Assembly (NCBI GenBank): GCA_009746045.1
Contig: RPFO01000310.1
Coordinates: forward strand, 3,449,600-3,513,599
DNA length: 64,000 nucleotides
Direction: 5' to 3'
Origin: Mesostigma viride
Taxonomy: Eukaryota; Streptophyta; Mesostigmatophyceae; Mesostigmatales; Mesostigmataceae
Shown here: in pieces, positions 1-10,572 of the stretch
Numbering within the stretch: the first letter of the stretch is position 1
Layout: each line of letters opens with the position of its first letter
The notes under the pieces: model-generated
The model's input: the letters and a program-made list of their open reading frames with translations, nothing else
What the model was told of the DNA's origin: nothing
The model's database searches: none
Program-made: the position numbers and the translations under genes

Positions 1-369
1 GGGGAATCTTGCGGGGAAAAATTCCGAACGTGACTTTTGCGAAGTCCTACTACATTTTGCTTGGTACACGGTACTACAGTTTCGTCACTGAAAATTTTCT
101 GTAGTTGCGTTGGTGTTTCGTACGTTCCGCTGAAATTTTCGTGTTCAGTGCCCAGATCACAATTTGATCCGGGCGCAAAATGATTGGCTGTACGGTACGA
201 ACCAAAAACGAATTTTTAGTATCTAAGTTCCGCAGCGCTTGCTGAATTTGCCCCGGAAGCCCGGGGGCACTTTCCCCGCTGAAAAAGGTGTCCGCGGAAG
301 CGTATTGTAGTGCCCTAGCCCTTGTATAGCCATGATGATCTTCCTCCCCCGTGCCAGGATCCCCTTAGT
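1..369. other. no gene seen
   Basis: No convincing reading frame, RNA gene or repeat boundary was recognised at this window edge. The stretch directly precedes a LINE 3'-end-like segment. Confidence 0.3.
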
Positions 370-537
370 TGGGTTGAACCTGAGACAGCATGGTGGTGCC
401 GGTGCCCTTGCGGCACCTAGAGCAAGTGTTGCTTACATTCCCACCCTTGCATGAAGTAGCCTAGGATGTACATATTTAAAGCCATATGCCCCTTCTCAGG
501 GATATGTGCTACATTGACTCCCAACGGAGTGATGTTG

Positions 538-590
<53 letters not shown>
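370..590 (+). repeat. LINE 3'-end-like segment with (TAA)n tail
   Basis: The stretch holds the motifs cttctcagggatatgtgcta and ctcccaacggag, then an uninterrupted run of TAA/ATA triplets from about 538 to 589. The same motif order recurs near 2640-2850 (inverted), 4020-4150, 4300-4620 (inverted), 5690-5790 and 8040-8310, each time next to a short tandem repeat of TAA, TTAA or TTTAA type. That is the signature of 3' ends of LINE copies finishing in simple tandem tails rather than poly(A). The LINE origin is inferred from the LINE protein fragments nearby. Confidence 0.5.
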
Positions 591-592
<2 letters not shown>

Positions 593-761
593 TAATGCTT
601 GGAAAACCCTACATTCAGCTCAAGCGATTGCACAGTCACATAGGTCCGGGTCGCGCCGCGCGTCGGTGCGGGGCGCGAACAAGTTTGCCAGTGGGGTGCG
701 ACGGAACAAGGGGATCGACCCTGCCGTAGCTAGGAGGAGGTGTCTACCTGGTTGGCCAGTC

Positions 762-1367
762 CTAAGTCCGCCGGCCCGCGCAGCGCCCACCTCGGTACTC
801 ACCTGGTCTAGCTGTGCGGGCGCTGGCAAAGAGGAGACGGCGGTGTCGGATGGTATGGGTGACAAGAGGGAGCTCGCCGTAGAGCTCGGCCCGCGTGCGG
901 CGCTCTTGGTTGCGGATGCCGAGGATGTGACGGAGCATTCGAACTCGTGACTGCATGTGCCATCAAGTTGCTTGCTCAGCGCCTGGTCCACCGGGTCCAC
1001 GCCTCTCAGCCGTAAAGGAGGATGCTGAGGACAAGGGCCTTGAACAGACATGCGCTAATTGCGCCGCTCACTTAGGTAGCGACATGTCAATCCAGAACGT
1101 ACCTTTCGAGGCGGTGAGAGGGCCCGGCCCAGGCCTGGCCAATGCGGGTGATGATGTCGTCGGCCGTGGATGGGCCGGAGCCAGCTAGCTGCCAAGGAGC
1201 TTGAAGCGAGTCGCCGGGCCGGGACGGGGCTGCCATACGTTCAACAGGAGTGGGTGGGGTGGGGTCCATGCAGCAGGAGGATCGAGGGTGCAGGTGCCGT
1301 TAGCACGAGGAATCACCCTTGATGGAGCTAACATCAACAGTTTTAGTTTAAGCATTAAGTGAGACAA
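762..1367 (-). pseudogene. LINE reverse transcriptase C-terminal fragment
   Basis: On the minus strand the conceptual peptides contain RFKLLGS, then ADDIITRIGQAWA, then RMLRHILGIRNQERRTRAEL and RRLLFASARTARP, in this order but in different frames. The same order (RFKLLGSW, ADDVDTRIGLAWARL, RMLRQVLNVGF, RIAFVGHLARP) occurs in the better preserved copy at 4.68-5.39 kb. This is the thumb/C-terminal part of a non-LTR reverse transcriptase that normally follows the YADD catalytic core. The core itself is missing here. Several frameshifts make it a dead fragment. Confidence 0.6.
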
Positions 1368-1630
1368 CTAGCTTCTGGACTGATCAGGTCACCCAGCTCT
1401 AGAGTCTAAGTTTTCATGAATTAGATCGAGAGGCCTTCTTGTCATCAACCCACCTCAACCTTCTTGATGATTATCCACATGAGAGAACCATTATATTTGA
1501 TTATAGGATTTATATAACTCGATCATTGCAGCCCGCTTTGCCCGGGTGGAGGTATGCCCGCCGAGGATATAGAGATATCACGAAGTGCGCCAGCTACGAC
1601 GGGGTTGACCCACCAGCTATATACCTTGGC

Positions 1631-1795
1631 GATCGCAGCAATGGTGCTCACCACTAGACACTCCCCGCCAGTTAGGCTTGAAACACACGCCCCAGGTGAT
1701 CAAGCAAGCTGTTTCCGGCCCCACCGTCTAGAAGTAGGTCGTCTAGTCGCTCTACAAGTAAGCCAGTCATTATTTCAATGCACAAGGCTACACAT
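1631..1795. repeat. inverted repeat arm, partner at 8322-8478
   Basis: The segment running from gatcgcagcaatggtgctca to caatgcacaaggctacac is found again, reverse complemented and diverged, at about 8322-8478. The two arms enclose about 6.5 kb of LINE debris. Either two copies of a short repeat landed in opposite orientation or an older element was split by LINE insertions. No terminal duplication was identified. Confidence 0.5.
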
Positions 1796-1910
1796 TTCCA
1801 TCACCATTCATATTCATCATGAATCCTGAACGACTCGAAAATGCGGACAAGATAACGGCAGGCTCGAGCTACCATGGTCCGGATTCTCCCGATTTCTGGC
1901 CTGCGCTGGT
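1796..1910. repeat. dispersed ~100 bp repeat (three copies)
   Basis: The sequence around gctcgagctaccatggtccg occurs here inverted, at about 4150-4290, and again at about 58285-58360. The first two copies also share the stretch matching gatgaagatgaatggtgatg. The copies are clearly related by eye. The repeat class is unknown, and no coding potential is conserved between copies. Confidence 0.55.
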
Positions 1911-2044
1911 TAATATCTCCTTGATATTACCGACTGAGCGATATATCAATCTGATCTATGCGCTGATGGCACGACGCTCAGGAACTTGGAGACCCCGGAG
2001 CCCCCCAACGTACTCTGGCTAGGTAGCTTGTCACTGGAGGCGCG

Positions 2045-2337
2045 GGCGGTGCTTTAAATTATAACATATGCCTCCGTTGGGAGATCATGTAGCACATATT
2101 CCTTGATGGATCCCGTGGAGTGGAGGAAGCCGCGTAATCGAACTAACCTAACTCTAAGTTATCTAGTCTAGAATATCCGGGCGGTGCATTGGCCTAGCTA
2201 GTATGATCAGCTCATGTAGCACATATAATTTCCTTGATGGATGGGTGGAGTGGAGGAAGCCGCGTAATCGAACTAACCTAACTCTAAGTTATCTAGTCTA
2301 GAAAATCCGGGCGGTGCATGGGCCTAGTATGATCAGC
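2045..2337 (-). repeat. LINE 3'UTR-like, 127-bp tandem duplication
   Basis: Two adjacent units with a period of 127 bp each carry gaggaagccgcgtaatcgaa, cctaactctaagttatctag and gcggtgcat. The reverse complement of one unit follows the LINE reverse transcriptase fragment at about 5636-5740. That places this block in the 3' untranslated region of the same LINE family, here on the minus strand with its tail side near 2050. Confidence 0.5.
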
Positions 2338-2639
2338 AAGAAAACGGAGGTCATGGCCATCTGCTAGCTTCCCCGCTGGGACCCCCCCGGTGCCAAATTT
2401 GATGTCAATCTAGCCAAATGTAATTTTATCTCTTGATAAACTATCATGCAGGGCCGAGAGAATGGCTCATTTGTTTGATCAATTTGTGAGGCGCCGCGTG
2501 GCGAAGATGGCCATTACTGATTAGTTAATTAATGTGGCCACCTTGTACATGTATGCCTAAATTTTGGCCCCCACACCAGACGATGAATTAGCATCATCTA
2601 GCCATGTACATGTATGCCTATGACGGGCTCCACACCAGA

Positions 2640-2850
2640 TGATTAATTAATTAATTAATTAATTAATTAATTAATTAATTAATTAGGAACATAACTCCGT
2701 TGGGAGTATATGTAGCACATAGCCCAGAGAAGGGGCACATGGCCTAAATTATACATTCTAAGCTAGTAACTTCCTGCAGGGGTGGGAATGTAAAGGACCC
2801 TTGCTCTAGGTGCACCAGGGCACTTGCATCCCCATGATCTTCAAGCTATG
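2640..2850 (-). repeat. LINE 3'-end-like segment with (TTAA)n tail, inverted
   Basis: A run of about 11 ATTA/TTAA units (2643-2685) is followed by ggaacataactccgttggga and the aaggggcacatgg and ctctaggtgc motifs, the reverse complement of the segments at 370-590 and 8040-8310. Interpreted as the 3' end of a minus-strand LINE copy. Confidence 0.5.
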
Positions 2851-3039
2851 CCCAGCGAAGGGGCATGCCTGTCATGGGGGGGAAGATCAGCATGGCTATA
2901 CAAAAAGCTAGGGCATGGCATCTCAGCAGGGAGTTATTACTCCCTGCATGGGCACAACATTAAGTACTAAGTAAGGCTAGGCATCGTATAGACACCAGAT
3001 GATGCATAGCATTATATTATAGTCACGCTTTGCCCATGC

Positions 3040-3476
3040 ATGCAGAGGTCACCGACCGCGCTCGCCGCGAGTGCCGAGTGGTGCTACGTCGCTTCCCCCA
3101 GAAGCCAGGTGAGACGTCAACCTCTCTTGCTGACGAGCTCAAGAACCAGCTTCTTACCCTCATGGGCCTGGTAGGTGAGGTAGAACTGCGTGGGTGCCAC
3201 CGCCTTCCCCACTCACGGGACAAGGCGGCTCCCCCACCAGTCCTACTCACCTTCCCCTCCCCTGAGGATAAGCAGCGCCGTTCCTCTCTCGTCGCAAGCG
3301 GTTGCACGACCTCACCTGGACGCTGGATGACGACCTCACCCCCGCTCAGCAACAGCAGCGACGCGACCTGTGGCCGGAATACCTCCGCCATAAGCAGGAC
3401 CCAGAAGCCCAAGGTGTACTGGAGGGGCGGGGACCTGATGATCAACCACAAGATGTGGACGCCCCCAGCGGGCTAG
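3040..3476 (+). pseudogene. L1-type LINE ORF1 fragment (RNA-binding domain)
   Basis: One frame carries LLTLMGLVGEVEL, then HRLPHSRDKA and PVLLTFPSPEDKQR. A shifted frame carries a LDDDLTPAQQQRR-like stretch. The same order occurs in the fuller copy at 5.93-7.37 kb. It matches the RRM plus C-terminal-domain layout of L1 ORF1p-like proteins, which bind LINE RNA. This copy lacks the N-terminus and is frameshifted after about 100 codons. The family assignment rests on residue pattern only. Confidence 0.5.
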
Positions 3477-3859
3477 AATAGCAATAGCCCTAGCTTGTAA
3501 CCATTGGCGTCACTGCCGCTAAGGCAGCCATGCCTAGAATGTTGCCTAGCTGTGCCAACACACCTAGTCACGTGCCGCCAACGCACGGTACACAACCAGC
3601 CATAGCCTTAGCCTAGTCCTAGTACAGCCATGCTACGCCCTGGCTATGTTCAGATTACTTGCCCACGCTCCTTGCTATGATATGCTCACATGGGTCTTAT
3701 TGCACCCACAGTTTGCCGGATCGTTAGCCTGTCCTTTTAGCTAGCCGCGCCCGATTGCAGCTGTGGCATGCCTTTGGCATGAAGGAGACTGGGGGTCTCT
3801 GCCCTTTCTCCTGTAGTGCACACACAGGGATTAAAAGCACTTCGGTGCTCCGTGACTCC

Positions 3860-4150
3860 CCAACGGGAGCACGAGTTTAATTAATTAATTAATTAATTAA
3901 TTAATTAATGCAGAGAGTTGCTCTCTGCTGAGACGCCGGCCATGCCCTAGCCATTGCCTAGCCATAATAATCTTCCAACCCATGCCAGGCCTTTTAGGTA
4001 TGATACATCATGGTGATGCACTGAGGTTCACTGTGTGCACCCAGAGCAGGTGTAGTTTACACCCTACCCTTGCAGGAAGTAGCCCAGAATGTATCAAAAG
4101 GCATACACCCCTTCTCAGGGATAATATGTGCTACATGTACCCACAACAGA
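3860..4150 (+). repeat. (TTAA)n tract plus LINE 3'-end-like segment
   Basis: A (TTAA)n tract lies at about 3878-3908. It is followed by the aggaagtagcc...cccttctcagggat...tgtgctacatg motif chain shared with the segment at 370-590. The copy runs into the dispersed ~100 bp repeat at 4150. Confidence 0.45.
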
Positions 4151-4289
4151 GATATCAAGCTAGGAGACAACCAGCGCATGGGCCAGAAATCGGGAGAATC
4201 CGGACCATGGTAGCTCGAGCCTGCCGTTATCTTGTCCGCGTGTTCGAGTCGTTCAGGATGATGAAGATGAATGGTGATGGAAATGTGTA

Positions 4290-4620
4290 GCCTCCTGTTA
4301 ATTAATTAGGAACAGAACTCCGGCCGTTGGGAGTATCTGTAGCACATAGCCCATGAGAAGGGGCATACATATGGCCTACTATAATAATACATTCTAAGCT
4401 ACTTCCTGCAAAAAGGGTGGGAATGTAAACAACACTTGCTCTAGGTGCCCTAGGGCACCTGCACCAACCAGAGTCTCGGGCAACTCCCGGCCAGCTAAGG
4501 GGAGCCCGTCATAGGTGGGGAAGATCATCATAGCTATTATACACAAGCTAGAGCGTGGCATCTCAGCAGAGAGCAGCTCTCTGCATGGGCACAGCATACC
4601 TGTTCATTATTGTCGTGGAT
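4290..4620 (-). repeat. LINE 3'-end-like segment, inverted
   Basis: The reverse-complement version of the LINE 3'-end motifs (ttaattaattaggaacagaa, cgttgggagtat, gagaaggggcatac, ctctaggtgc) occupies this interval and abuts the reverse transcriptase fragment that starts near 4680. Confidence 0.45.
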
Positions 4621-4679
4621 CACGTCATGCGCCGAGCACGTGCGCGCTTTACTGCTCGAGCCAGGCAGGGTTCGAGCCA

Positions 4680-5390
4680 GGCTTGGACATCCTTAACGAG
4701 AAAGAGCACGGCGGGGTTGAGCCTGGCTACCGCCTGGCCGACCTGATTTATGCGGATGACACCATGCCTCATCGCGCGCCCGGCCGAGGACATTCAGACC
4801 TGGCTGGACTGTCTGGGCTTGGAGGGGAGGGCGGTGGGGTTGGAGATTAGTGTCAAAACTGAGGCGATGGTGATTGGGGCCTCCAGTCCACTGCCGCTGC
4901 CGCGCCTGCTCGACGGGACGACGGCCCCGTTCTGCGACCGCTTCAAACTGTTAGGGAGCTGGCTTCCTGACACAGCCGACGATGTGGACACCCGCATTGG
5001 CCTGGCCTGGGCTAGGCTCCGTTCGCTCAACACCTACTGGCGCTCCAAGGGCCTGGGCGAACACCGCAAGCGCATGCTCTTCAAGGTCCGTCCTCACGGT
5101 GCTCACGTATGGCGCCGAGGCGTGGACACTCACCCCCACACTGGCATTTAGGCTAGACGGCACAGTTTACAGGATGCTCCGACAGGTCCTGAACGTAGGG
5201 TTTTCCAAGCGCCCGTCATCAGAGTCTTTGTATCAGGGCATGCCTCGTATTTCGGACGAGATTAGACAGCGTAGGATAGCATTTGTAGGACACCTTGCTC
5301 GCCCCAGCCAGGTCGACACCGCCCTTGGTGACTGGCAGGCCCCCAGCGGCTTGGCCAGCCAGGGCGGCACATTCTGACCTGGCCTGGCCC
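4680..5390 (+). pseudogene. LINE reverse transcriptase fragment with YADD
   Basis: Three overlapping frames carry, in order, YRLADLIYADDT (the Y-A-D-D catalytic box of non-LTR reverse transcriptases), GLEISVKTEAMVIG, RFKLLGSWLPDTADDVDTRI, VLTYGAEAWTLTP, RMLRQVLNVGF and RIAFVGHLARP. This is the palm-to-thumb and C-terminal region of a LINE ORF2 protein, which copies the element RNA at the target site. The first half of the reverse transcriptase and any endonuclease are absent. At least two frameshifts are needed to read through, so it is a 5'-truncated dead copy. Its 3'UTR and pentanucleotide tail follow at 5636-5790. Confidence 0.7.
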
Positions 5391-5635
5391 CAAGGGCATT
5401 GCCAAAAAGGTAGGGAAACATGTCACGAACTACGTACAGATGTTGCTGGATGACCTACTGGTCCCAGCCTGCAGTTTGAATACCGCATCCACTCTCTCTC
5501 CCTTCTTTGGACCGCCATGCAGAACAAGACGCGGTGGAACTAGAGGATTGTCAAGTCAAGGCTCACACGCCCGACCCTGTGGGCAAACCACCTCCCCCCA
5601 AGCGGAGGAGGCGTTTTGATGAGTAGGGTAGTTAG

Positions 5636-5792
5636 GACTTTTCTAGACTAGCTAGATTAGAGTTAGGTTAGTTCGATTACGCGGCTCCTTCCACCCCACC
5701 CATCCATCAAGGAATATGTGCTACATGATCTCCCAATTAACGGAGGCATGTTATAATTTAATTTAATTTAATTTAATTTAATGGGCACAGCT
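5636..5792 (+). repeat. LINE 3'UTR with (TTTAA)n tail
   Basis: Downstream of the reverse transcriptase fragment lies the reverse complement of the 2045-2337 repeat (gttagttcgattacgcggct), then gtgctacatgatctcccaat and about six TTTAA/AATTT units at 5757-5781. The arrangement of reverse transcriptase, UTR and short tandem tail is what a 5'-truncated LINE insertion looks like. Confidence 0.55.
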
Positions 5793-5929
5793 TAACTACA
5801 TAAAGCTAGGCATCATCTGGAGTGTGGCACATCATAGGCGCACATGTACATGGCTAAATAACGCGTGTGGCTCAGCTGGTATAGTGCCTGTAGGAGGCGT
5901 ACATGTACATGGCCACGGTCTATTTATTC

Positions 5930-7373
5930 TACACTACTGCTGTATTCCCCTAAGCTGGGGCGTCTGGAGTCGCTGGGGCCGCGGGGGTCGCATGCCAGGG
6001 CTTGTGGCCGACGCAGATGGCCACCCCCTTCCAGTGCACCGGCTGCCCCGTCTTGGTCTGCCGGAGCTGGAGGTAGGTCGGCCATAGCTCCCGTCGCCGT
6101 TGTTGCTGCGCCATGCAGGGTCAAGTCGTCGTCAAGGGTGCATGAAGAGAGTCTTCTCGAGCCGCTTGCGGCGTCGGAGAAAAGAAATCTTGTCCGCCGG
6201 GTTCTTAAAGGTGAGAAGGAGCGGGGGCGCCCCTGCCTTACCCCGCGCGCGGGGAAGGCGGTGGGCGACCAGCTCGATCTCACCAGTAAGGCCCATGCGA
6301 CTAAGAATTTCTCTCTCAAACGCACGTGCAAGCTTCTCGGAATTCTCACCTTCCTCCATGTCGAAGTTCTTGACAATGAAGTTAAGGCTGCGCTTGGCGA
6401 GCTCGGCCTCCTCGCGGAGTTCGAGCGTCTGCTGCTGGAGCTGTGCTGCGACGGCGGAGGTGGTGGAGGTGGCCTGCTGCTTTAATAAGCATGTCCGCCC
6501 GGCAGGTCGGGATGGGAGGAGCATCGCCGGCCAGGCCAGCCGGGGCTGGCTTGGCGGCAATGTCCTTCACCGCCTGGGCGGTGAGGCCTGCGGTGTTTTG
6601 CAGGACCTCGATAGCGATTGCATTGTCCTTAAGGCGCTGGTTAATGTCGCGGAGCTGGGCGGTGATGGAGTCGGTGGAGGCGGAGGGGGGGGGGGGGGGT
6701 GGAGGCGAGGAGGGTGGCGGTGGCGGTGGCGGTGGCGGTGGGGATGGTGGGGAGCTCAGCAGCCAGCTTACGACCCAAAACTTGCATTTCGCAAGCGAGG
6801 GGCGTCACATGCTGTGAGAGCAGGCGGGGGAGGGCGAATTCGGTCAACTAGCTACCTAGGGGACGGGTCGCCAGAGGTCCGCGGAACAGCGTTGAAGGAT
6901 GGAAAAGAGGGCGGCAAGCTGAAGGCGCGGTCACGACCAGCCAGACAGGTCAGCTGATCGAGCGGAGCTGAAACTGGCAGTCAGACTGGCTGCGGAAGCA
7001 TTTGTGGCGTTGGAGGCGCTGGCACAGGTCAAGAAGGGAGGCATACGACCCATAAAACAGGAGCTCCAGTATCCGGATGTGTGGCCTGTCGAAAAAGCCG
7101 GGTCTGTTGACGTCGAAGGTGGAAAATAACTCGTCAACGTCAAAGTCGACATCAGACCAGCTAGGTTCGGTTGGGCGGCTGCGTTTGGGCTCGGGCGAGG
7201 CTGATCGAAGGCAAGGCAGGAAGCCCGGGAGGGGGCTGGGCGACCACCAGTGCGCGACTAGTGTCACCGCTGCCTGCCGGACCTGAGGGCGAAGCTGCAG
7301 CCGGAGCTGCAGACGTATTTTCATTGCCGAGCGCAGCCGTCAGGCTGCGTTGCGTCGATGGGCGTTTGCTCAT
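5930..7373 (-). pseudogene. L1-type LINE ORF1 protein, near full length, frameshifted
   Basis: Read on the minus strand, a start near 7373 gives MSKRPSTQRSLTAALG and a Pro/Ala-rich region. A frameshift then leads to an acidic piece with SDVDFDVDELFSTFDVN. After further shifts comes a coiled-coil-like segment (LQQQTLELREEAELAKRSL) and an RRM-like domain with VKNFDMEEGEN, GLTGEIELVAHRLPRARGKA, PLLLTFKNPADKISFLRRRK and LDDDLTL. Order and motifs fit L1 ORF1p: disordered N-terminus, coiled coil for trimerisation, RRM and C-terminal domain. At least four frame changes are needed, so it is decayed. A G-run at 6688-6699 and GGT repeats at 6717-6739 encode low-complexity sequence. Confidence 0.6.
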
Positions 7374-7519
7374 CGTGTATTGCGTAATAGCGTCGGAAAA
7401 TTATATCAGCATGTGCGTCTTAGAAAGACGAAGCGATTGTGACATTCATGACTAAATTCGGTGCTCAAACGTGAAAGTTATGAGCTCCGCCGTCAGCCAT
7501 GGCTACCTCGTGGCTCGTG

Positions 7520-7871
7520 AGAAGGGGCATATGGTTGGTGTGAGATCGAGCTGGCCGCCCACCGCCTTCCCCGCGCGCGGGGTCAGGCCGGGCCGCCCCC
7601 GCTCCTTCTCACCTTTAAGACCCCGGCGGACAAGATTTCTTTTCTCAGACGCCGCAAGCGGCTCGAGAAGACTCTCTTCACCCTTGACGACGACTTGACC
7701 CTGGCACAGCAACAACGGCGACGGGAGCTATGGCCGACCTACCTCCAGCTCCGGCAGACCAAGGCGGGCCAGCCGGTGTACTGGAAGGGGGCGGCCATCT
7801 ACGTCGGCCACAAGCCCTGGCAAGCGACCCCCTCGACCACCGCGGCCCCAGCAACTCCAGCCCCAGCCTAG
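7520..7871 (+). pseudogene. LINE ORF1 C-terminal fragment
   Basis: This plus-strand copy repeats the 3' half of the ORF1 above. The region around caccgccttccccgcgcgcg corresponds to HRLPRARGKA, followed by the FLRRRKRLEK and LDDDLTLAQQQRRRELWPTY-like frame and a run ending LGEYSSSVD. It lies head-to-head with the minus-strand copy. A single A/T-rich joint near 7500 marks the truncation. Confidence 0.55.
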
Positions 7872-8039
7872 GGGAATACAGCAGTGTAGACTAGTTAGAC
7901 AGTGGCCTTGTACATGCCCGCCTACTACAGGCACTATACCAGCTGAGGCCTAGCCTTTTTAGTCATGTACATGTGTGCCTATGATGTGCCACACTCCAGA
8001 CGATGCCTAGCCTTATTTAGTAATGTTGTGCCCATGCAG

Positions 8040-8311
8040 GGAGTCACTCTCTGCTGAGAAGCCATGCCATAGCTCTTGTATAGCCATGATGATCTTCCCC
8101 CTCACAGGCATGCTCCCCCCTTACCCGGGCATAGCGTGATAGACCATGAGGGTGCGGGTGCCCTGGTGCACCTAGAGCAAGTGTTGTTTACATTCCCACC
8201 CTTGCAGGAAGTAGCTTAGAATGTATTATAGGCTCATATGCCCCCTCTCAGGGCTATGTGCTACATATACTCCCAACGGAGTTATGTTCCTAATTAATTA
8301 ATTAATTAATG
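8040..8311 (+). repeat. LINE 3'-end-like segment with (TTAA)n tail
   Basis: It shows the same motif chain as 370-590 (ctagagcaagtgttgtttac, gggctatgtgctacat, actcccaacggagttatg) ending in an ATTA/TTAA run at about 8289-8310. Confidence 0.5.
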
Positions 8312-8321
8312 GTTGGTGTAG

Positions 8322-8478
8322 CCTTGTGCATTGAAATTATGGCTGGCTTACGTGTAGAGTGACTCTAGAGATGACCTAGACGGTGGGGCCGGAAACAGCA
8401 TGCCTGATCAGGGCGTGTGTTTCGAGCCTAACTGGCCGGGAGTGTCTAGTGGTGAGCACCATTGCCGCGATCGCTCTC
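8322..8478. repeat. inverted repeat arm, partner at 1631-1795
   Basis: Reverse-complement relative of 1631-1795, recognisable from gtagccttgtgcattgaaat to ctagtggtgagcaccattg. Diverged by small indels. Confidence 0.5.
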
Positions 8479-8489
8479 CCACAATTTAC

Positions 8490-9588
8490 GAGGAAATACC
8501 CGCAAATGGAAAACCACTGAAAAGGTCTAGCTAGTCAGTCATTACGTTAGCCATGCCATGATTCCAAACGTCCAAGAACTACACACGGTGCAAAGGCAAA
8601 AAGCCGGAGGACAGCACTTTCAAATGTGCGGCGGGAACCAAAAGCCCACGTATGCCAGAAAACATCGTGTTGCTGCAGCGACGCGACGATGTGGACAACG
8701 AATCCAGTGCCAAGCTCGGAACGGCCGCAAAGGAGATCTGGCATCACAGGGTTCAGATGTGCGGAGATACTACGCGATCCAGCCGGTCCACGACCTGTTT
8801 GTATCTAGAGCTTGTGCCAACAGAGATATGTTCCAATTTCATTTGACATTAAGATTGGTCGTGACCACTAGTACGCCGCCTTTCACAAGGCGGAATCACT
8901 TCTGACAGCCGTCGATGCAATATCGACGGCTCCGGACGAGCCAAGTCCAAACATACACTCACTACACATGCAGTAAGCGTGCAAGGCGGTGCTAGCGCCA
9001 AAATGGCGCGTTGCGTCAGTGTACCATCAGGTCGTTTATGCAAAACACAACCCTCAGACTGCTCAAGTCCAGAAGTGAGTCGGCGCGTTCGGAGTACAGC
9101 TGGTGAGCACAAAGGCGTCACGCCTCCTAGGCAGGTCTGTACATCACGAGTTGCGCAAAGCGCGGATCACAGTGCGAGTAGTCTTACTAATCTTCAACGA
9201 CTAGCAAAACCCAAAGGGAAAAAAGCACCCCCGGTGCCATGCAGCATGCCCCCAAGTCCATACGCATGACTAAAAATGTCCTGCGCCTCGTCGACACTGG
9301 CCCCAAAGACTCGTACTACAACATATCAGACGGCTAACTTTAATCTCGGCCCACAAATAATTCGAATGGACCAAGGACGCAGCGCCAAACGGTCATTATA
9401 CAAACTGACGCGTGGCCTGGATACACACATGCATTGAAGTGCCCATGGAACGTACCGGCACGTACATAGTTCGTACAAGACAAATACTCACGGCAGATTT
9501 TCCCGCCACAAATTCCAAAAAAAAAAACAGTCAGTCATGCAGACGGGTCATCATGCCATGTGTCCATCACAGTAATTTGTCACTTAGT
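8490..9588. other. no coding feature seen; downstream of host gene
   Basis: No supported gene. The stretch lies immediately 3' of the minus-strand host gene stop at 9589-9591 and presumably includes its 3'UTR. I did not find a clear polyadenylation signal. Short frames here overlap each other on both strands and show no family motif. Confidence 0.3.
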
Positions 9589-9933
9589 CTAGTCGTTGCG
9601 AAGGCCAACGGGGACTTGGTTGAACTGGCAGTCCGCAGCAAAAATGCCGCTCGTGGCATAGCTCGCCGCGCTGCCCTCTGCCGGCACACTGCCGCGTGAA
9701 GCAAACGACTGACCCAGCACACCGTGTGCTGCCTGGGTTCCGTTGAACTGCTTCACCTGCAAGTTCAGGAAGTTCTTGCCCGGGCCTGCGCCGGCCTCCC
9801 AGAACGCCGCGCGCACCACCTCCACCTCCAGCACGGCCACGCCAGGGACAGTGATGGTCACACGGGTCTTCTTGCGCACGACAGTTACGCCCGACGGCAG
9901 CTTTGACGCGACGGTGTGTGGGTTAATGGGCTC
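9589..9933 (-). CDS. terminal exon of secreted root-cap/VWD-like protein
   Basis: This exon encodes the last 114 residues of the host protein and ends at TAG (9589-9591). On the minus strand it follows an acceptor GATGCAG at 9934 and opens in phase 0 with EPINPHTVASK. It holds the strand-rich segments VTVVRKKTRVTITVPG and VLEVEVV, a HGVLGQSF motif at exon residues 70-77 and an ATSGIFAADC end. Plant Root_cap/VWD-like proteins carry the same ending order: a V-E/H-GVLGQ-T/S-Y/F motif, then a F-x-x-x-C end. The role of the family is poorly known; members are secreted or wall-associated. It is joined to 10573-11303 by a 639-bp intron whose donor is GTAAGC. Confidence is good for coding status and moderate for the family. 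Confidence 0.72.
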   Translation of the reverse strand, partial: EPINPHTVASKLPSGVTVVRKKTRVTITVPGVAVLEVEVVRAAFWEAGAGPGKNFLNLQVKQFNGTQAAHGVLGQSFASRGSVPAEGSAASYATSGIFAADCQFNQVPVGLRND

Positions 9934-10572
9934 CTGCATCCCCGACGTGCAGAAGAATGAGACAGCCACACAAGGGAGAAAGTACACAAGGTTGTCCAGT
10001 AGCCATACACATGCTTTACGTTACAAACCTAGATAGGTCAACTGAATGAAAGTAACTGTAGTCACAGGGCTGGATAGGCATGATGAACCATAGGGCTATA
10101 TCAGCACGAGGTATAAGGCAACAAGGCTATAGATCAATGCAAGAGTAGCATAGGTGAAGAGGCCAGAGAGGCATGATGGGCGGGATGGCTGGATGGGCAC
10201 GAGGAGCATTTATTGTCACTAGATAGGCACGATGAGCAACGTCGCTACATAGGCACAAAGAGCTATATTATAAGATAGGCATCAAGAGCAATATCGCTCA
10301 ACAGGCACAATGAGCAATAACGCTAGATAGGCACAAAGAGCAATATCTCTAGATAGGCACAAAGGACCATGTCGATCGATAGCCATGAGAAGCGATATGC
10401 TTACACTCCCGTGGAGGATAGCGGCGCTACCAGCCTCACATGTGCATAAGACTCTTATCTGGTGTGAGTGAGTTCTAGCCTAATATCCAATAAGTATGGA
10501 TCCCTGCAAGAGGAAAACCTAGTTTACGGGGAATAGGAATAACAAATGTACAGAAACTCCACCAATGCTTAC
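9934..10572 (-). repeat. last intron of host gene with ~31-bp minisatellite
   Basis: The intron is bounded by GTAAGC (10572-10567) and a GATGCAG acceptor (ending at 9934). Its middle, about 10140-10400, consists of imperfect units built on ctagataggcacaaagagca. Neighbouring units vary by substitutions and small indels, so the array is old. No reading frame persists through it. Confidence 0.6.

Noticed and set aside
486-950. Open frames with poly-Asn or poly-Ile runs over the (TAA)n tract
   Set aside because: They are produced by the microsatellite; the flanking parts are shadows of the minus-strand LINE fragment.
5864-5900. tRNA A-box-like tggctcagctggtatagtgc
   Set aside because: No B-box or stems follow; the same segment sits at the end of the other LINE ORF1 copy (about 7905-7935, inverted), so it is part of the LINE.
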